NCBI GenBank assembly: GCA_016709145.1
Contig: JADJEK010000001.1
Coordinates: 620,001-684,000, forward strand
DNA: 64,000 bases
Reading direction: 5' to 3'
Source of the DNA: Planctomycetota bacterium
GTDB lineage: Bacteria; Planctomycetota; B15-G4; JADJEK01
Below, piece after piece: positions 62,432 through 64,000 of the stretch (within the stretch, counting starts at the first letter, position 1; every line of letters begins with the position of its first letter). The notes beneath the pieces were generated by a model. The model did no database searches. It was not told the origin of the DNA and saw only the letters and a list, made by a program, of their open reading frames with translations. Made by a program: the position numbers and the translations under genes.

Positions 62432-64000
62432 ATGTCCTCCGTCAAGCCCCTCACGCGTTCGCTGCTGCAGACGACCGCGTTCGTGGTCGCAACGATCGCG
62501 GCGTCGACGGCGTCGTCCGCCCCGACCAAGATCCGCGTGATCTCCTGGAACGACCTGGGCATGCACTGCATGGACCCCGGCTACCAGGTGTTCGCGCTGC
62601 TGCCGCCGTTCAACACGTTCAACACGCAGGTCGTCCTCGACGGCAAGCTCGTGCGCGGGCCCGGCGTGATCACGCTCACGTACGAGGCGACGCCGGATCC
62701 GACGGGATCGATCAACACCAGCTCGGCGGGGAAGACCGACTTCTGGACGTATCTGCCGTCGTTGTTCGGAGTGAGCTTGCCGGTCGACACCGGCCTCGCC
62801 GGCTTCGCGATGCCGGGCCCGACCAATACGCCGAAGGCCGTGCCATTCGTGCCGGGCCTGAACTGGTTCCACGCCGAGGGCATCCCGATCACGCCGTACG
62901 ACGACACCGGTGCGAAGAACCCTTATCCGATGCTGAAGACCGTCGCGCGTGATCCCGTCAGCGGCGCGGTCTGGGGCTCGACCGTGAACGTCGCGCCGGT
63001 CTCCGACGAGATGGACTGCGCTCGTTGCCATGCTTCGGGCGGCAGCCCGTTCGCGATGCCCGAGAGCGGCTGGCTGTTCGACGGCAACGTCGTCGACGAC
63101 TGGCGCTTGAACATCCTGCGGTTGCATGACGAGCGCAATGCCGGCAACCCGCAATACGCGAGCGCGCTCACGCAGAAGGGCTTCAGCCCGGCCGGATTGC
63201 TCGCGACCGTGCAGAGCACCGGCAAGGCGATCCTGTGCGCCGCGTGCCACGCGTCGAACGCGTTGCCCGGGACCGGCATCGCCGGCATCTCGATGCTGAC
63301 GTCGGCGCTGCACGGACTGCACGCGGACGTCCTCGACTCGAGTGGTCTCACGCTCGACGACTCGACCAATCGCGCGTCGTGCTACACGTGCCACCCGGGT
63401 TCCGAAACGCGCTGCCTGCGCGGCGCGATGGGCAAGGCGGTCGGCCAGGACGGCTTGCTGTCGATGCAATGCCAGAGCTGCCACGGCGACATGACCGCCG
63501 TCGCGGATCCGAATCGCACGCCATGGCTCGAGGAGCCGGCTTGCCAGGAATGCCACACGGGCACGGCGACGCAGAACTCCGGCGCGATCCGCTTCACGTC
63601 CGTGTTCGATCAGAACGGCAATCCGCACGTGCCGGCGAACGCGACGTTCGCGACCAACTCCAACGTGCCGGCGGCGGGCTTCGACCTCTACCGCTTCTCG
63701 GCGGGACACGGTGGTCTGCAGTGCTCGGCGTGCCACGGCTCGCCGCACGCGGAGTACCCGGCGCTGCATCCGAACGACAACATCCAGAGCCAACAGATGC
63801 AGGGCCACATCGGCGTGGTGTCCGAGTGCACGGCGTGCCACGTGACGATGCCGAGCACGGTCACCGGCGGACCGCACGGCATGCACACGATCGGGCAGAA
63901 CTGGGTCGGCCAACATGGTGACGCCGCGGAGAACGGTGGCACCGCGCAGTGCCGCACGTGCCATGGCACGGACTCGAAGGGCACGGTGCTGTCGTTCGCG
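62432..64000 (+). CDS. Multiheme c-type cytochrome (at least eight haems), 3' end missing
   Basis: The gene runs off the window; 523 codons are visible. An N-terminal signal (SLLQTTAFVVATIAAST) sends it to the periplasm or beyond. The first about 190 residues form a non-haem domain with SWNDLGMHCMDPGY. Then eight CxxCH haem sites appear: CARCH, CAACH, CYTCH, CQSCH, CQECH, CSACH, CTACH and CRTCH. The DLGMHC start is known to me from large secreted multihaem proteins of planctomycetes and deltaproteobacteria. A role in extracellular or periplasmic electron transfer is plausible. The start at ATG 62432 fits the signal peptide; GGGAG lies about eleven bases before. Confidence 0.9.
   Translation, partial: MSSVKPLTRSLLQTTAFVVATIAASTASSAPTKIRVISWNDLGMHCMDPGYQVFALLPPFNTFNTQVVLDGKLVRGPGVITLTYEATPDPTGSINTSSAGKTDFWTYLPSLFGVSLPVDTGLAGFAMPGPTNTPKAVPFVPGLNWFHAEGIPITPYDDTGAKNPYPMLKTVARDPVSGAVWGSTVNVAPVSDEMDCARCHASGGSPFAMPESGWLFDGNVVDDWRLNILRLHDERNAGNPQYASALTQKGFSPAGLLATVQSTGKAILCAACHASNALPGTGIAGISMLTSALHGLHADVLDSSGLTLDDSTNRASCYTCHPGSETRCLRGAMGKAVGQDGLLSMQCQSCHGDMTAVADPNRTPWLEEPACQECHTGTATQNSGAIRFTSVFDQNGNPHVPANATFATNSNVPAAGFDLYRFSAGHGGLQCSACHGSPHAEYPALHPNDNIQSQQMQGHIGVVSECTACHVTMPSTVTGGPHGMHTIGQNWVGQHGDAAENGGTAQCRTCHGTDSKGTVLSFA

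Overview
The window reads as chromosomal DNA from a high-GC member of the Planctomycetota. I estimate GC in the high sixties per cent. The lineage call is an inference. It rests on four ECF sigma factors, a serine/threonine kinase with a C-terminal TPR array downstream of an ECF gene, several large secreted proteins of planctomycete type that share a C-terminal beta-rich domain, a prenyltransferase-repeat protein, an S9 peptidase and a multiheme cytochrome. No rRNA, tRNA, CRISPR array, prophage or intact transposase was recognised.

Layout. 1-4.3 kb: the tail of a prenyltransferase-repeat protein, a repeat-rich spacer, an ECF sigma/anti-sigma pair and a PDZ lipoprotein. 4.4-8 kb: a YqcC-like fusion protein, a GT-C type membrane protein and RidA. 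8.1-19.5 kb: one long minus-strand run, which read in transcription order is ECF sigma factor, membrane-anchored YCII protein, glycogen branching enzyme, GH57/DUF3536 protein, maltooligosyl trehalose synthase, SGNH protein and MBOAT acyltransferase. 19.6-27.1 kb: an O-methyltransferase, an unknown membrane protein with a start-codon problem, a TPR protein, class II photolyase, TruB, a TIGR01777 epimerase and an esterase. 27.1-27.9 kb: a second repeat-rich spacer. 28-38.7 kb: large secreted proteins, PhoD, a kinase with its ECF factor, and an alpha/beta hydrolase.

Metal region, 38.6-54.4 kb. A pair of CsoR-type operator boxes lies between two divergent runs. To the right are csoR, a Cu+-type P1B ATPase broken by a +1 frameshift, a Cys-motif repeat protein, a TolC-like outer-membrane lipoprotein and a multicopper oxidase. 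To the left are a HbpS/GlcG-like protein, a tandem-YHS lipoprotein, an SMP-30 lactonase-like protein, a CHASE-PAS hybrid histidine kinase and an ECF factor. An arsR-arsM pair follows. The likely logic is copper sensing, export from the cytoplasm, envelope binding and oxidation, with arsenic methylation next door.

Right end, 54.6-64 kb: a propeller lipoprotein, glucose dehydrogenase, a two-domain VOC protein, a secreted planctomycete protein, Dps, an S9 peptidase and a truncated cytochrome with at least eight haem motifs.

The most unusual non-coding content is a set of dispersed, near-perfect palindromes. Two families each occur twice (406-573 and 54422-54616; 831-874 and 27258-27325). In both, copies differ by paired substitutions that keep the arms complementary. 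The spacers at 0.3-1.1 kb and 27.1-27.9 kb share modules in opposite orientation. Several genes end at long perfect hairpins.
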